Shown here: one piece after another, positions 61,757 through 64,000 of the stretch
How the letters are laid out: each line of letters starts with the position of its first letter
How positions within the stretch are numbered: position 1 is the stretch's first letter
NCBI RefSeq assembly: GCF_040412425.1
Contig: NC_089744.1
Coordinates: forward strand, 29,507,501 to 29,571,500
Source of the DNA: Macrobrachium rosenbergii
Taxonomy: Eukaryota; Arthropoda; Malacostraca; Decapoda; Palaemonidae
DNA: 64,000 bases
Direction of reading: 5' to 3'
Notes under the pieces: generated by a model
Database searches by the model: none
Told to the model about the DNA's origin: nothing
Seen by the model: the letters and a program-made list of their open reading frames with translations, nothing else
Program-made: the position numbers and the translations under genes

Positions 61757-62124
61757 TATATACATTGATTATGTGACTTTCCCCTTACGAGCAGTAATAT
61801 CTCGTCTTGGCTTTTGTAGTTATTACTTTTGCTTGAGAACTGGAGTGATATATTAATGTGAAAGCTCATTTGATGATGAAATACTCCCGCGGATTTCAGG
61901 ACTGCGAGGAGAAAGGATTTTGTGGCTACAGTTTCTAATGTTGTTTATAAATATAGTTGGTATAGAATGGAAAATAATCGCTCGAATTTCGAAAGCTAAT
62001 CGTATACGGTTCTATTTTTCTTGTAAGCGAAGTTATGCAAAATGTTGAAGAAAGGAAACTGCCAAGAATTACGAGCGGCAGATGTGAAATGCAGTATTTG
62101 TTTGGCTTCTGTGACTCATGACCT
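61754..62124. other. unannotated non-coding stretch
   Basis: Unique sequence; nothing supported. Confidence 0.4.
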
Positions 62125-63525
62125 GTATGATTCTTTCATTATACCATATTCTGAATGAGGATGATTCTTTAGTTATAACATACTCTTAATGAGGATGATT
62201 CTTTCATTATCCCATATTGTTAATGAGGATGGTTTTTTCATTGTAGTGTATTCTTAATGAAGATGATTCTTTCGTTGTATCATATACTGAATAATCATAT
62301 TCTGTCATTTTAGTTATTCTTAATGATGATGATTCATTCTTTGTCGCATATTCGTAATGAGGATGATTCTCTCATTTTCGTTATTTTTAATGAGGACGAT
62401 TCTTTCATTGTAGCGTAGCTATTCTTAATGAGGATGATTCATTTTAACGTATTCTTAATGAGGATGATTCTTGCCTTGTAGCTTATTCTTAATGAGGATG
62501 ATTCTCTCAGTTTAGTTATTCTTAATGAGGGTGATTCATTTTATCGTATTCTTAATGAGGGTGATTCTATAATTGTATCGTATTCTTAGTAAGGATGATT
62601 CTGCCATTGTAACGTATTCTTAATGAGGATGATTCTTTCCTTGTAGCATATTCTTAATGAGGATGGTTCTCTCATTTTAGTTATTCTTAATGAGGGTAAT
62701 TCTTTAATTGTATTGTATTCTTAATAAGGATGATTCATTGTAGTTTATTCTTATTGAGGATGATTCTTTCATTGTATCGTATTTTTAATAAGGATTCTGT
62801 CATTTTAACGGACTCTTAATGAGGATGTATCTTTACTTGTAGCTTATTCTTAATGAGGATGATTTTTTCATTGTAGCGTATTCTTAATGAAGATGGTTCT
62901 TTGATTTTTGTGCATTTTTAATAAGGATGATTCTTCCATTGTATTCTTAATGAGGATGATTCTTTCAATGTAGTTATTCTTAATGAGAATGGTTCTTTCG
63001 TTGCTGCATATTCTTAATGAGGATGTCTCTTAAATTGTAGTGCATTCTTAACGAGGAAGATTCTTTCATTTTAGTGTATTCTTAATGAGAATAGTTCTTT
63101 CCTTGTATTGTATTCTTAATGAGTATGATTCCTTCATTTTAGTGTATTCTTAATGAGAATAGTTCTTTCCTTGTATTGTATTCTTAATGAGGATGATTCT
63201 TTCATTTTAGTGTATTCGCAATGAGAATAGTTCTTTCCTTGTACTGTATTCTTAATGAGGATAGTTCTTTCTTTGTAGCATATTCTCAATGAGGAAGATT
63301 ATCTCATTGTAGAGTATTCTTGTGAAGACGATATTTTAATTTTACTGCATTCTTAATGAGGTTGATTCTTTTATTGTATCTTATTCTTAAAGAGGAGGAT
63401 TCTTTCATTATAGGATATTCTTAATGAGGATGATTCTTTCATCGTAGTGCATTCATAAGGAGGAGGTTTCTTGCGTTGTAGTGGAGTCTTAATGAGGATG
63501 ATTCCTTCACTGGAATATTTTCTTA
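62125..63525. repeat. ~34-bp minisatellite, ~40 units
   Basis: A 1.4-kb array of units centred on TTCTTAATGAGGATGATTCT with a variable CATTGTAG-type end. Unit length varies (about 25-36 bp) and frames are not kept open. Confidence 0.95.
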
Positions 63526-64000
63526 ATGGAGTTGGGTTCATTTCAGCTTGAGTGCAGTAGCTGATCTATATTAATTTATGGAGTGTCATCATAAGCATTC
63601 AGGTTTAATTTCAGAGGTCCTCCAATCGGACCTGAGTTGGTCCATTTGCGGTAACACTTTATACAGGTCTTGGTTGCTCTTTACTTGTCTCTTTTTGCTC
63701 TTTATATGTTCTCGTTTGTGTATTTCTGTATTTCGGCATATCAGTAACATATTTTGTCATGAAGTTCTCGGATTTTGATAGTTCATTTACTAACTGAATC
63801 TTCAAAAAGCAGTACGTTCATATAGTTGTTTTTCATGATCAGTTTTACTTTTATCCTTTCAAATTCTTTGTGCTTATTAAGTGATCTTTGTCTTGTTGTT
63901 TTTGCACTTTGGCTAAGAATGTCTTTCGTCCTGTTACGTAATTTGAGCGTTCAGTGTCACCAGTACATTCCTCTTGCTTATATCCAAATGTATGGCATTT
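63526..64000. other. unannotated non-coding stretch
   Basis: Unique AT-rich sequence at the window edge; the frame at 63578-63778 has no recognisable domain. Confidence 0.4.

Overview
The window reads as repeat-rich nuclear DNA from an animal, most likely a decapod crustacean (shrimp or crab). The reasons are very dense, long (TA)n, (CT)n and (AAT)n microsatellites, and several old transposon families of the kind seen in decapods: a Jockey-like LINE, Penelope-like elements with GIY-YIG ends, a mariner with CGAGGT termini and a rosa-like Tc1/mariner. The species is an inference from repeat content only. There are no bacterial-style genes, rRNA genes, CRISPR arrays or phage modules. I saw no functional tRNA gene, only tRNA-derived SINE-like sequences. 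Layout: 0-5.9 kb has a tandem duplication, a ~300-bp interspersed repeat, a near full-length dead mariner (2201-3493, minus strand), a tRNA-type SINE and a candidate short exon at 4358-4461. 6.0-8.5 kb is a large 33-bp minisatellite that is open on both strands. 9-13.8 kb is mostly unique non-coding DNA with microsatellites. 13.85-16.85 kb is a foldback cluster: a ~465-bp inverted repeat, then a ~1.9-kb element whose ~0.5-kb inverted arms are built of ~40-bp tandem subrepeats. A clear coding exon lies at 19990-20515 (+). 21.8-29.7 kb holds LINE 3' ends and a LINE reverse-transcriptase pseudogene. 31.2-33.1 kb holds two diverging Penelope-like fragments. 34-40.7 kb is dominated by (TA)n tracts, with a Penelope-type terminus carrying a hammerhead-like motif and an inverted duplication of a mariner 5' end. 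42.8-44.7 kb is GC-rich. 45.4-46.5 kb has two minisatellites. A second strong coding exon, His- and Pro-rich, lies at 49638-50637 (+). 52-60 kb is microsatellites, SINEs and small hairpins. 60.17-61.36 kb is a dead DD41D rosa-like transposon inserted in a (TA)n tract. 62.1-63.5 kb is a 34-bp minisatellite. Genes: the two convincing exons are both on the plus strand, both start with their own ATG and both end at a GT donor in phase 1. This fits alternative first coding exons of one long plus-strand gene (or of two genes) whose shared exons lie largely outside the window. Short candidate exons at 30508-30556 and 51114-51163 are phase-compatible with them but unproven. I do not recognise the protein family of either exon. 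Everything else appears to be intron or intergenic DNA filled with mobile elements, minisatellites and foldback structures.
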